Source: Bigelowiella natans CCMP2755 (lineage: Eukaryota; Cercozoa; Chlorarachniophyceae). From it: a stretch of DNA of 27,281 nt. Positions 1 through 11,167 of this stretch are shown piece by piece (within the stretch, counting starts at the first letter, position 1; each line of letters begins with the position of its first letter). The notes below the pieces were generated by a model that was given only the letters and a program-made list of their open reading frames with translations, searched no databases and was not told the DNA's origin. The stretch is taken from the NCBI GenBank assembly GCA_000320545.1, contig ADNK01001683.1, positions 1 to 27,281 of the forward strand, given 5' to 3'. The position numbers were made by a program, and so were the translations under genes.

Positions 1-52
1 CTCTCTCTCTCTCTTTCAATGGTAACTATATCCAAGCAATATAAATATAATG

Positions 53-88
<36 letters not shown>

Positions 89-157
89 TCCGTCGCAAAA
101 TGTACTGATACTTGGTTGGTTTCTCTCCAACCCCCCTCCCCCTTCCCCCTCTACCAG
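1..157 (+). other. Intron of the glutamate dehydrogenase gene
   Basis: Non-coding sequence with a CT run at the edge, an AT dinucleotide run at about 57-84 and a C/T-rich tract ending in the acceptor CAG at 155-157. It reads as the end of an intron whose donor lies outside the window. Confidence 0.7.
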
Positions 158-515
158 GTCAACTCAATTCCGGCTCGTGGTCGATCACGTTAGACCAGAT
201 GCTGAACACGGCCTATGAAGCGTAAGAAGAAGAATCACAATCAAAACGACTCCTAACAATCTCCCTCCTCTAAAACATACAAAGAACTCATCCAGAATAG
301 AACGGGGGAGGGGGGGTGTGGGGTGATGAGTCATTTTCACGCTCTCAGTTCTACCCGTCTAGACGCCTCCTAGCAAAGCGTCGTATGATTGCCTCTTTTC
401 TGTTGTGTTGATTCGGCGAAGGTACCTGGAGATATCCAAAGCGATCGCTGAGCTCTTCGAATGCCGTTTTGACCCCGTGAACACCATGCCAGAGGAAAAG
501 GTTTGTGGCGGAGGG

Positions 516-553
<38 letters not shown>

Positions 554-565
554 GTGTGTATATTA

Positions 566-601
<36 letters not shown>

Positions 602-1485
602 AAATATAACTTATATGAATCTGATTCGAGTGGAAGCTTTAATTCGACCCCCAGAACTAACCCCCCCCGCGCACCCATTTTCCGCAGCAAAGGGAGGCCG
701 TCTCCACCATTCGCGAGCGGATCGCCAACGTCGTGGACGAGAAAATGCGCGCGCAGCTCGGGAAGATGCTCGACGTCGTGGCCGATGCCAAGAAGACGAA
801 CCTGTAAGGCCTATTGCATGATACCGCTGCTTCAGCCGCTCCTTGCCTGCTTGCTCCTTGTTCTAAAGATGGGTTTCGAGCCAAAAAGGCCATTGGGCCT
901 AGATTCAGAACGCAATTCGTCGCGGATCTTGTTTTCTCGTGGTTTTTGAGAGGGGTGCTGAGGCCGCTGGCCGCCGTGTTGTTTGACCGCCGGTTTTTGT
1001 TGTTGTTCCCTTGCGCGTGGTGAAGGTACATCCCGGAGAGGAGAGGACTGGGAATCAGCGTCAATCCAAAGAACCTCGAGACGAAACAGTAGGGAGGCGC
1101 TGCCTGCCGACACCCCCCCCCACCACATATAACACGCGCCGCACCTCTCGCAAATAACACGCTTTTCATGCTTTCTTTTGGATCTGAGCACATCCAAAAA
1201 CGTTACAGTGGGTAATTTTCTTGAATGCCGTTGTTGTGCGTGCTGTGGTGCTACCTACCCGCGGCTACAGAATGACAGGAGGAACCCCATTCGGCGTGTT
1301 CTTTATGCACGGGAGGCGCTGTAACATGTTTCACGTGCGGTTCAGAGAGCACAGTCGAGGGGGCATGCGCGTCGCGACCCCGAACAGCTTTGAAGACTAC
1401 ACGGTGCGGTCGGTGAATCACTACAACGAGGCCTATGGCCTCGCATCGACCCAGCAAGCGAAGAATAAGGTCACCTAGTAGTAAC

Positions 1486-1544
<59 letters not shown>

Positions 1545-2309
1545 CAGTAGTTGTATTCGTCTGAGCAACAACGGCTGCAAAGCAATGGTGGTGTTAGAAG
1601 GCGAAGAGGATGGAGGAGTAGTGGGAGTAGAAGGGGGTGGGAGGAGAGTGAGGTCTCGCTGCAAGGGTGCTATTCATCGGAGAGGGCCCCGAGTTGTCAA
1701 GCGCCTCTTAAAACCAACACTGCGTCGCTTGTAATTTCTAACCCCTCTCATCTGGTCTCGGCGGCGACCACAACGATGCCACCTGCCCATGATGCTGATG
1801 ATGCTGACGATGATGACAGTGCTCGCAATGCCGACGGTGCTGGGAGTGGTGATGATGGCTCTGACGCTCGTGCTGTGTTGACCTGCGCGCGCATGCAGGA
1901 TATCGCTGAGGGAGGCTCAAAGGCAGTTGTGCTGGTGAAGCTCGACGACGTCACGGCAAAGAAGACGATTTCCTCCAAAAAGAGCAAGGAGACGCCAGAA
2001 TCGCTCGCATTCGCGCAGGAGAACCGTTCAAGGTGATTAGAGGCAGTAGACCAGCAATAGTGTAAATGAGAAGGCATTAGTACACCGTAGCCTTTCGTCG
2101 TCACAACAAGGCGTAACCGTGCGTGTTTTGCTGCCGTTGCGTTTGGCCAGGATCATCTTCCGGTCAGTGCGCATGGCTGCCGATTCGTTACTCGATTTGA
2201 TCTCCCCCGAGGCCGAATTGCAGAAGCACATCGTGACCTACGGACCGAGGGAGGAGTTTGTGTATCTTGGTAGGTTGGCTGTTCGTTGTTGCTCGTGTGT
2301 CTGTCTGTC

Positions 2310-2340
<31 letters not shown>

Positions 2341-2443
2341 ATGTGTGTGTTTGTGTGTGTGTTTGTGTGTGTATGTGTGCGTGTGTGTATTTTCGTTGGA
2401 GAGAGGGAGAGAGGATGAACGAGAGAATCTAGGACAGACAAAC

Positions 2444-2481
<38 letters not shown>

Positions 2482-3026
2482 GCGTGTGTGTGCCTCATGC
2501 AATTTTTTCCCATCATTATCTATTTTGCCTTTATTTAATGCTGCTGGGAAAATAGTAGTGGCCTTTATTCATATTACATATCAAACTACTACTTATAATA
2601 ATACCAATAAAATCTTCCTCGTCGCTTTCCTTCCCCCCCCCCCACCCAAAGGTCCGGATGAGCAGATAACTCCTGATCATATTAACTGGATCACTGACCA
2701 TGCGAAGGAGAGGAGACTTCCGTACGAAGAACCTCACCATCCTCACCATACCTTCATCATTACAAGCTGAGTTCTTCGCAGACGAACGGCGTTTTGTATT
2801 CATCCTAATGACTCGCCAGAGCCCATATTCAGCGTGTCGCTAGTGGAAAGTGAGGATACGAAATGACGACTGTGCGTGGCGGTGTTTTGTTTGTTCTTTA
2901 GATATGCTACGGCGTTCATGTCATCGAAGCCAAGGACGGGGATAAACCACAAACAGTAATCGTGTTTCTGTTAGGAAAATGATTTGTTTTTTAAATTCTT
3001 TCATTCTGTCACTCCTTTTCCCTCTC

Positions 3027-3066
<40 letters not shown>

Positions 3067-3481
3067 CACATACGTCTCCTCACCCCACATACGTCTCCTC
3101 ACTCCTTCTATCTGTAATCTGTATCTCCATGCGTGTATAAGGCTGGGCAAGAGGCAGGCAGCGCCCATATAATAAATAAACATATAAAGATCAATATACA
3201 ATTTCCGTATATTTCTAGCACCAGCTTGCTTTTGCAATCTGGCCTTTTTCAGTCATGATCTAGTTTTATATGGTATAAATAGAGCAGCGTCGTTGAGAGC
3301 CTAACTTATCACCAAAAATCACTAAAAGGTATGGGGTCACTTCCGAAGGCGTGTGCATATTCTTGGACGTAGCACTTCGGAACATAGGTGCGGCATTGCG
3401 CAATACACGCCATTCAAAGTCCATACTAATAAGGGGGAAGTTAATAGTATTTAAAATTATACGCACATATTTTCGCGTGTA

Positions 3482-3525
<44 letters not shown>

Positions 3526-3980
3526 AGAGAGAGAGAGGGAGAGAGAGAGAGAGAGAGGGAAAGTAAATTAAACACAACATCGACACCGAATACACAGGCA
3601 AAGATCCACGAGACGGCCCATTCACGCTCAAAATGACCGGAGGAACTTCGGGCGACGTGGCAGGGAACGCGCTGAAAATCCTGAACCGCGACTACGGAGA
3701 TAACACCAAGGTGCTGGGAATGGTTGACCACCGCGCATGCGTCGAGGATCCTGAAGGTAAAGCGCACGCATAGGGTTAATAATGGGTATGTATGCAATAT
3801 TATTAATGTGTATGTGTGTGTGTGTGTGTGCATATGTGTGTGTGTATATGTGTTTATGTGTGCGTGTGAGTGTGTTTCGTCCTTTTAAATACAAGATTGT
3901 TTATCCAGATGATTGGGTTGACTCCGTCTCTGTCAGAATGCGTATACTTGATATGATTATACGTGTCGTCTGTAAACGTC

Positions 3981-4027
<47 letters not shown>

Positions 4028-6345
4028 AAACAGGCCTCAACATGGAGGAGCTTCTCCGCCTGGTTGATAATGATCTCGATCTCTCCCATTTCGATGAGAA
4101 AAGGCTCTCTTCGTCGGGATCCCTGCACACCCGTAGCACAGCCGACGGCCGAGCAATGTGCGATTCCATGCACAACAGGGTAACACCACATGTATGATGG
4201 CATGGTACAGCAAAAGGAAAGGCCAGAAGCGAGGGGGGGGGGGGGGGACGGGTCGTGTTGGATTGACAAGGATTGGTGTATGAGCTCCTCCGTTTTCGGA
4301 TCGAGATTTTTGGTAGTTTGAGGGTTCAGTACCCCAAACCCCTTCTGGTCGCTAATCTCCGCTCACATCACGGCAATACACCAAAAGGTGGAGTCGGATG
4401 CGTTCTTGCCTGCAGGGGGCCTCCCGAACACCATCCGCATGAACAACTGGCAGAACTTCCTCGTGGACGGGAAAAAGCCTTCCTCGAAGCTCATTGTGGA
4501 GGTAGATGCAGAGCCAAAGCGCCGTGGATAGAAACGTATATGTGCAAGTTCCGCAAGTAGCGCGAATGCATGGTGGTTTCTCCTTGTATCTTATATAACC
4601 TCGAGTTTTTCCATCTCCCCCCTTCTCATCCTCCCTCAATTTCATATTTAAAAGGCTGCGAACATCTTCATCGAGCAAGAGGCTAGGGTCAAGCTAACAG
4701 AGAGCGGTGTGCTGATCGTCAAAGACAGGTTGTCATTCATTCCGACTCTCGGAAATACACCGTACAAACCGAATAGCCATTGCCAATTGTTATCGAAAAT
4801 CGAGGAGATATGAATAGGATCACGTTTTCCAATTATGAGCAGAAATCCGTTAGTGGTTATGTAACCACGTTATATGTTGCTCTATGGAGATAAAAACCGT
4901 CAAAATATAATTGCTTCCCTTGTTTTCGTTGTGAGTCCATTTGCGATTCAGTGCGCCTATGCTGTTGCTGGGTCTCACTCATTTCTCTTTTCAACTCCCT
5001 GCTATCAGCTCTGCGAACAAGTGCGGAGTCATTTGCAGCTCGATGGAAATCATTGCCAACCTCCTCATGGACGAAGATGAGTTCTTGACCTTCCGCGAAG
5101 AGTAAGAACCCTCTAGTGCTTGTAGGTTTCGATGTTTTGAGAACGCCGTGAAATAGCCAATGTGACGTGCAAGCTTGCGTCGAGTGTGATGAAAACAGCT
5201 GACAATTCTTGCATATTTTGGAACGTAGATACGTGGAGGATGTGCTCAACCACCTGCGTTTGTTGGCAAAGATGGAAGCTGACGTCATGTTCGAAGAGTA
5301 AGTAGTCCGTATTTTATGCTAATGTAGCGTTGCGTAGCTTGGAGCTCCGGATATTCGTGTACTTTTATTTCTTACGTGAAGTGTTGGTCAGAGATAGGCC
5401 AACTTGAAGATTGTTTTTTATTAATAATAACATTTAATGTAGGTATAAGAAACTTGGAGGCCCTGGCGCAACGGCGACAGCTGCAACTAACGAGGAGATA
5501 TGGGCTGCCTCACTACCAGGTATGCTTGCATCCGTCCTTCCTCCCTTTTGAAACTATTGCTCACACGGCAGTCTTCGACATGTTTCTCAGGGATTGCGGA
5601 GCGAATCAGTCGTGTAATGAACATGTCTTCAGATTACATCTCAGAGCAGCTTACGGAAGAGTAAGAAGGGACGTGAGAGGGAGTTGGGAAGAGGGCGTTG
5701 GGGCTATTTATTGATACAGTATACTAGACTAAGCCTATATTGCTACGAAGCATATTTAGGGAAGTAGGCGTTTTGTGTAATGAGTAAGTGAAGTGGGAGA
5801 ACGCTCCTAACAGCCATGTTTTTATTTTTAATTCAGACTGGACTTAGACGAAATCGCATTGCATGCCGCCGGGGCCCTACTTCCCTCACTACGTGAGAGG
5901 GCCGGAGATAGGCTGAAGAAGCTTCCTAAGGGGTTCCTGGTTAACATGGTTGCAAAGTACCTGTCGAGCCAGATGGTCTACCACGAAGGCCTGGACTACG
6001 TTGAGAGATCAGGTTGTGTAAAAATAAACTTTATAATTTTTGACTATTTGAGCATCTCATCTTCAATGTTTGTGATTATTTTTTAATTTTGAATTGGTGT
6101 TTTTCATATCTCTTTGTGGTTTGGTCGTGTTTACAGTTCCCCGTAGTAAGTTTGCGAAAGTTGCACTTCAGTATTCTTACGAGACAAAACGCATTGAGGA
6201 ACTTCTTAAGATTGTCAGTGATGCTAGTATTGCTGACGATGAAACAGCAAAAGAGGAAATATTGCAGTTGTTGCGTGTAGGAGGCCCTCGTGTTGCTGTG
6301 CAGAAATCTCATGTCTTCCAGCCTACTGCGGATGATGAGAACTAA
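158..6345 (+). CDS. GDH2: NAD-specific glutamate dehydrogenase, large class (3' part, 20 exons)
   Basis: Oxidatively deaminates glutamate to 2-oxoglutarate using NAD. Exons: 158-221, 422-500, 688-803, 1026-1088, 1271-1469, 1899-2032, 2151-2269, 2652-2721, 2902-2955, 3329-3387, 3598-3756, 4034-4179, 4388-4501, 4655-4728, 5009-5101, 5229-5297, 5443-5519, 5591-5660, 5837-6012, 6137-6345. All phases join, giving 713 residues to a TAA. Seen in order: HVRFREHSRGGMR (about residue 125), LASTQQAKNK then DIAEGGSK (about 178), GPDEQITPDHINWI, RTGINHKQYGVTSEGV, the nucleotide-binding stretch TGGTSGDVAGN (about 335), FLPAGG, KLIVEAANIFIE and SSANKCGVICSS. These follow the catalytic and Rossmann region of the roughly 115-kDa GDH2-type family rather than the short hexameric GDHs. 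The N-terminal regulatory half lies upstream of the window. Introns run from about 70 to 430 bp, several filled by microsatellites. The donor at 2722 is chosen because it alone keeps frame into 2902. Compartment is not determinable here. Confidence 0.95.
521..599. repeat. AT microsatellite, two blocks, intronic
   Basis: Two alternating TA blocks separated by a short TGTGTGTG-containing spacer inside the dehydrogenase intron 501-687. They create spurious Ile/Tyr ORFs on both strands. Confidence 0.95.
1481..1553. repeat. TAG trinucleotide repeat, intronic
   Basis: An imperfect TAG/TGG run right after the donor of the intron 1470-1898. The poly-Ser and poly-Leu ORFs over it are artefacts of the repeat. 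Confidence 0.95.
2296..2481. repeat. GT then GA microsatellites, intronic
   Basis: Long imperfect GT tract (to about 2390) followed by a pure GA tract (about 2446-2480), both in intron 2270-2651. Confidence 0.95.
3031..3063. repeat. CT microsatellite, intronic
   Basis: Uninterrupted CT tract within the dehydrogenase intron 2956-3328, in the pyrimidine orientation on the coding strand. Confidence 0.9.
3481..3560. repeat. Compound GT/GA microsatellite, intronic
   Basis: A GT run passes directly into a GA run with single-base interruptions, inside intron 3388-3597. Confidence 0.95.
3806..4024. repeat. GT and AT microsatellites, intronic
   Basis: Imperfect GT tract at about 3806-3875 and a pure AT tract at about 3982-4024, nine bases before the acceptor of the exon at 4034. 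Confidence 0.95.
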
Positions 6346-7935
6346 AGCATGAGACGGATATTATCCGACAAGCAATAGCGTAGATTTCGTTTTGCCGAAA
6401 TGTCATTTTGGCGAAATACAAAACTGAAAACTCTCCATGACATTCGATGTCCAATGTTGTGTTTACAAAATGTTCTCATCAATGTTGCAGCAACATCATC
6501 TGAGGTGCCATTGACTCAACATCGATTCACGTCGCACCGATGACACCATGCTAGCATGGCTAGATGACATGCAAATGTGAAAAAGGCCCAGGCAGCAGGT
6601 GATGCGATGCGCAAATGTTTTAGCTCTAGAGCTAGCTAGATCACATTTCAGCATTGACATTTGTAGACGTCTGATGTACTAGTCTAGTAATGCAAGATGC
6701 AAGACAGATGTGATGAATCAACTCAAATTTGTTCAATGCCAGAATGGTCATCCGTGCTAGTGTGCATGCTAGCATGTACGATGAGGCTAGATTTCCAATG
6801 TGCGACTCGGCAAAAACATGGCTAGCTAGCTAGATGGAGTGCAAGCTCCTAGCTTGCTAGGGCACGCTAGCACGCCGGGTGTTCGCACGTGACTAGCTAG
6901 CTAGGTTGGCTTCCCGTGATTAGGTTTTGAGATCATGCATGCCAGCTCTGGAGTTAGCCAGCATTGCTAGATTGTGACTTGCATTTGAGGTCCAAAGGTG
7001 GACATTTCAGCATTCCTGGATTCAAAACTAGATCAATTGAACCTTGCTAGCTTGTGAGGGTTCAGTGACTCACTCTAGCACTTGCAAATTGGCCATTTGG
7101 CAATGCAGCATTGCGGCCAGAGAGCCAAAGTGATGCAAGCTGGCAAGTCAGCTAGCCAGTGCAAGCGAGCAAGACTCAGAGCAACTGCGCTGAACTTGTC
7201 TGGGTGTCCCAGTGTTGTCAGCCCTAGAGCCTGCTGGCCTGCCGAAAGCTGTGACATGCCTAACAAAAAGTCCAAAAATCAGGCCGCCCGCGCTAGCCAG
7301 CGCGAGCTGGCACGACTGGGTCAGTTCAGCAGTGGGCAAGATCGAGCCAGCTAGCCAGCACCAACTTGGCAATGAAAAACGAAGCAATTTCACATCATCA
7401 ACAGTGCAGCTGGAAGGATCGCAAATTGCACCCAACTCTTCATTGTTTCGCGTGATTGCACAATTTGCTGACAGCGACAGCAACAATGATGAACAGCATT
7501 GTGCACGCATTGATTGATGCAAAATGCGTTTTTGCCGATCGCTGAGTCGGAAAATGCAACATCTAAGTCGAGCTGCGGTTCGCTCTAACCCACAAGCATC
7601 GCAAAGTGCTTTCTAATTTTCAGCTAAGACAGACAGTTCCAACATTTTTACGTCTAAAACGCGCACAAATCGATGCATAAGCAGATTACAAGTTCTGGCT
7701 ACCACCAAATGCCCAAGCAAGCTTCTTCCGGGCCTTTTGCCTAAGGCTTCAAAGGTGTGGGGGAATCCGTCCTGCGACATCATCATGAATGGTGAAATAT
7801 GAAAAACACCAGTACACTTGGGACAAACGGATGTTGGCATCCCGATGGGAAAAAAAGGAAATATTTGTTGTCGTAATGTAAAAATCCTTTCCGAAATCGA
7901 ACGAACGGACCCCGCCATGGCCTCCAAGCTCATGG
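6346..7935. other. Non-coding interval, CTAG-rich
   Basis: No supported gene. From about 6540 to 7350 the sequence is packed with CTAG, GCTAGC and AGCTAG words, giving many short palindromes. From about 7380 to 7935 it is ordinary mixed sequence. A 113-residue minus-strand ORF at 7613-7954 contains a CPKC pair but overlaps the start of the next gene and matches nothing I know. The interval must hold the dehydrogenase 3' UTR and the upstream region of the gene at 7936; no promoter motif is clear. Confidence 0.6.
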
Positions 7936-10280
7936 ATGGCCCCTCCAGAATCAAGATCTTACATGCGGGCTAAGAGCAGAAATCAATGCATCCCGTGGGT
8001 AGGCATTGTAACGTTAGTACTTCTTTATGGGGATTCTCTTATCAGCGCTAACCACGGTGACGAATCCGCGAGGCTACGACCCTCAGCTTTAGAAACAAAG
8101 AGTGTCCTTATCAACATGAGTCATTCACACATTGTAGATGAATCCTATCAAGATGTGGTGCGACAATTTAGTGTTAAAGGAGATACAACAACGATCTCAG
8201 CTCTCAACATTGATGACGACGACGATGATGACGATGACAATGTAACACCTTTCATGCCATCCTTCGCACCATCTATCGCCTCATCATTTACTCCGTCCAT
8301 CGTCCCATCTGTCGCCCCATCGTTTGCTCCATCTATTTCTCCATCATTGGCTCCGTCCATCGCCCCTTCATTTTCCCCGTCCCTCGTACCATCTATCATC
8401 CCATCCGTTGCTCCTTCCGTTGTCCCGTCGAGTGTACCTTCAGTCACCCCATCTACCAACCTATCTTCTACTCCATCAACAGCTTTAACCAACACCCCAA
8501 CCGTTGCCCCATCCAATACTCCATCCATTGTACCTTTCATTTCCTCATCTATTGCACCGTCCATTACTCCATCAATCTTCCCTTCTATTACTCCATCTTT
8601 TAGCCAATCCATCGCTCCATCCAATTCGCCCTCTATCAGCCCATCCAATATCCCATCCTCTTGGCTGACTGTCACTCCAACAGTTCTACCTTCTTCAGTT
8701 CCCAATAAAGCTGAATACACACATTTTCCAACGACAGTTTCTCCGTCATCAAGTTTATCTCCTATAACATCAGCACCGAGTTTATCTCAAAATAACACGT
8801 TGCTTGTTGGCCCTCGTAAGGATTCTAGGGGACGAGCCATGGCTATAATGGCTGCGCAAGTTGGTTACACAGCAGGTATAACTCCCAAGTGGTTTGAGTT
8901 GTTTTTCAAGAAACGACTCGATGACAAAAATCTTTACTATGTGTGAAAATTACCAAAAGGATTTATAATCTTCATTTGGATAGCGGTGTACATTTCGTAT
9001 CAAATTTTGTTGACGGCTTGCGTCGAAGAGCTTGACACATGGATGGGTCAAAGAACAGTTTTCTGTATTATTTCCCTTTTTTTTATATGATGTTATTTTA
9101 GGTTTTGCACACGTCTTGCTGATCATTCAAAGCACAATGAGGTGATTTGAAGGAAATCAAATGATGCAAGTTTGGTTTAATTTTCAATTTATTGGGCATT
9201 GAATTCCATAACTGGGTTAAACTAAAATTTGATTCTTATTTGAAAAGCGCGATATACTGCGCATTCTATGCAAGTTTCGGATCCAGTTTCGCATGGAAAT
9301 CCTCAAGTATAGTTATGGCTACGACATTGTCAGCTTGTTTTTACACGGTATTTCACCATGGAGCTTATCGATTAATTTGATAAGAAAACTGTTTTTTCTA
9401 GGCTGCGTTTTTAACTCTGAGCTTAGCGCCCTTTCACTTGATGAGCTTTGTCTATTCTAAGGAAGGGTGTCCGCAATTAATTAACGGGGAGAGTTACAAG
9501 TAAATAAGGAGAATTAGTTAACTAGAAATCTTGACAGTGACAAACTTGTTAATGTTGTGGTGTCTATGTTATATATCCTTTTAGCAAGAATTACGTTTGG
9601 TATTATTTTGTTTGTTCCGGTATTGCCACAATAACTCTTTGGTCCCCCATGAGTAAGTTTGTTTTTTGGTAATGTATGGGTTATCATTTACCATTTTTAT
9701 GTTTCGGCGGCAGTTGTAATGCTTTCTATCGGATCAAAGCTTGCAACGATGAGAGGTTCCATTGGTATGGCGGCCGCCGCTGTTGCAGTGGTGAAACAGA
9801 TTCGTATATTATATCCGCAAGTTCATAATTGAATAATTCTTAACTTAGTTAATGGGATACGTACTTTACGTCTTCCTCTCAAGATGGAAGTTTATTCGAT
9901 GTTCGGCTTCGGGAGAAAATTTTCCCCCAATATCCTCAACGTCTAAGAACTTACAGAATGTTATACTCACGCAAGGGATTTGTTTTCTTGCATTAACGGT
10001 AGCAAAATACCATTTAGTTAAATATCCAGCTCTTGTGCAAGCATAAATGAGTTGACGAAAAGTATAAAAATAGAAAAAATATTTTTTCTACTGAAATGAA
10101 ATTCAGCTCAAGAAAATTTTGTTTTTACTTCAGGTCTTTTGGGTGCTTGCCTCATTATTTTGTTTTAATTTTGTTGCTTTGACGATTTATGTTCCATTAA
10201 CCGTCATTCTTCAAGCCCTGATAATATGGATCACTCTCTGGATGTATCACATGAAGTCACAATCATTGTCACAGACTTAG
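7936..10280 (+). CDS. Secretory Ser/Pro-repeat ectodomain fused to about seven membrane helices
   Basis: Unrecognised family, probably a surface receptor-like or wall-linked membrane protein (inference). Exons: 7936-8875, 8960-9046, 9102-9141, 9248-9347, 9402-9499, 9585-9652, 9714-9790, 9849-10034, 10134-10280. All phases join, giving 580 residues. Residues 1-38 hold a signal peptide or anchor (core GIVTLVLLYGDSLISA); a start at 7963 is equally possible. Nine Asp lie at about 93-101. Some three dozen PS-x-x-PS units cover about 106-250. From residue 313 there are hydrophobic segments including FIIFIWIAVYISYQILL, FAHVLLIIQSTMSAIYCAF, SACFYTAAFLTLSL, YYFVCSGIATITLW, AAAVAVLMGYVLYVFL, ILTQGICFLALTVA and FWVLASLFCFNFVALTIY. 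PS repeats of this kind are frequent in secreted or surface proteins of diatoms and relatives. The long ORF to 8946 ends inside an 84-bp intron. The donors at 9047, 9791 and 10035 are weak and are the least certain joins. Confidence 0.72.
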
Positions 10281-11167
10281 CCATTATCTAACAGTAATAA
10301 CAATGCGCCATTTGCATCCCGGGTCATTTCTCAACAGGATAATGGAAATTCCTCTGCGGTACTGTCATCAATTGCTCTTAGGCGTTTTGCTATGCACAAC
10401 GATAGTGAGTTGAAGAGTTAGATCCATATATTTGCGCCAATGCGATCACATTTTCATTTTCATGCATCTATCTACTGCTCGAATCAATATCGTTTTCACC
10501 TCACAAAATCAAGCTAGAGCAGCCGCAGCTGAATATTGACATCCATAGATCTAGAAATTAAAAGCGAGGAATTCAGTCATAGCGAATTTCATCATGAAGA
10601 ATCGAATGACACCCACATGAATGGAGAAGGTAGCTAGGTGCAGGCACACTCATAAACAATGAATTACTCCCCTGCGTCACATTTTCGCAATTTGTGCCAG
10701 CTTTTTGTCTAGTGACTAGGCATGTTCTGTTCAAAATTTGAGCATGGGTAGATCATCCGATTGTCATGTCTAGATGTGCACGCCGCGCATGCTAGCATGT
10801 TTACTTTGAAACTTGTATCGTTGACACTGCACTGTTGATTCAATGCTGTTCAGTGACACTAGCGCGCAAAGCACTGCTGTGCAGCAATGATTTGTGCCAT
10901 TCGTGAACACGCTAAGATTCGATTCACCACACCCGCGCGCGCACAGTAGCAGAGGAATCCACATTGCCAGCATCATCTATTCAAGTTTTGATCATGTGAC
11001 TGGTCAACAGTTTGCAGTGAAAGTTTATTTGTGGAAACAAATTTGGAGAGGGATTGGGCATGTTGTCATGTTGTGTAGATTGTTCAATTAAAAAGTCAGA
11101 TGGTAATGCATTTTTAATCTATTGTTTCTAATCACTAGCCAATATAATAGAATGAACTATAATCCTG
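10281..11167. other. Convergent intergenic region
   Basis: Lies between the 3' ends of two membrane-protein genes that face each other. No coding exon found. About 10490-10990 has CTAG/GCATGC-rich words like those at 6540-7350; the rest is AT-rich and must contain both 3' UTRs. Confidence 0.6.

Noticed and set aside
370-690. ORFs rich in Ile/Tyr, Cys/Val, His/Thr or Ser/Leu over the microsatellites (for example 370-690, 2258-2770, 3441-3833, 22331-22642)
   Set aside because: They are translations of AT, GT, CA or CT repeats lying in introns whose flanking exons join in another frame.
7613-7954. 113-codon minus-strand ORF with CPKC
   Set aside because: A single Cys pair, no partner ligands, overlap with the start of the next gene and no splice-compatible continuation.
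8148-8720. 190-codon minus-strand ORF rich in DG and MDG units
   Set aside because: It is the antisense shadow of the PS-x-x-PS repeats of the plus-strand gene.
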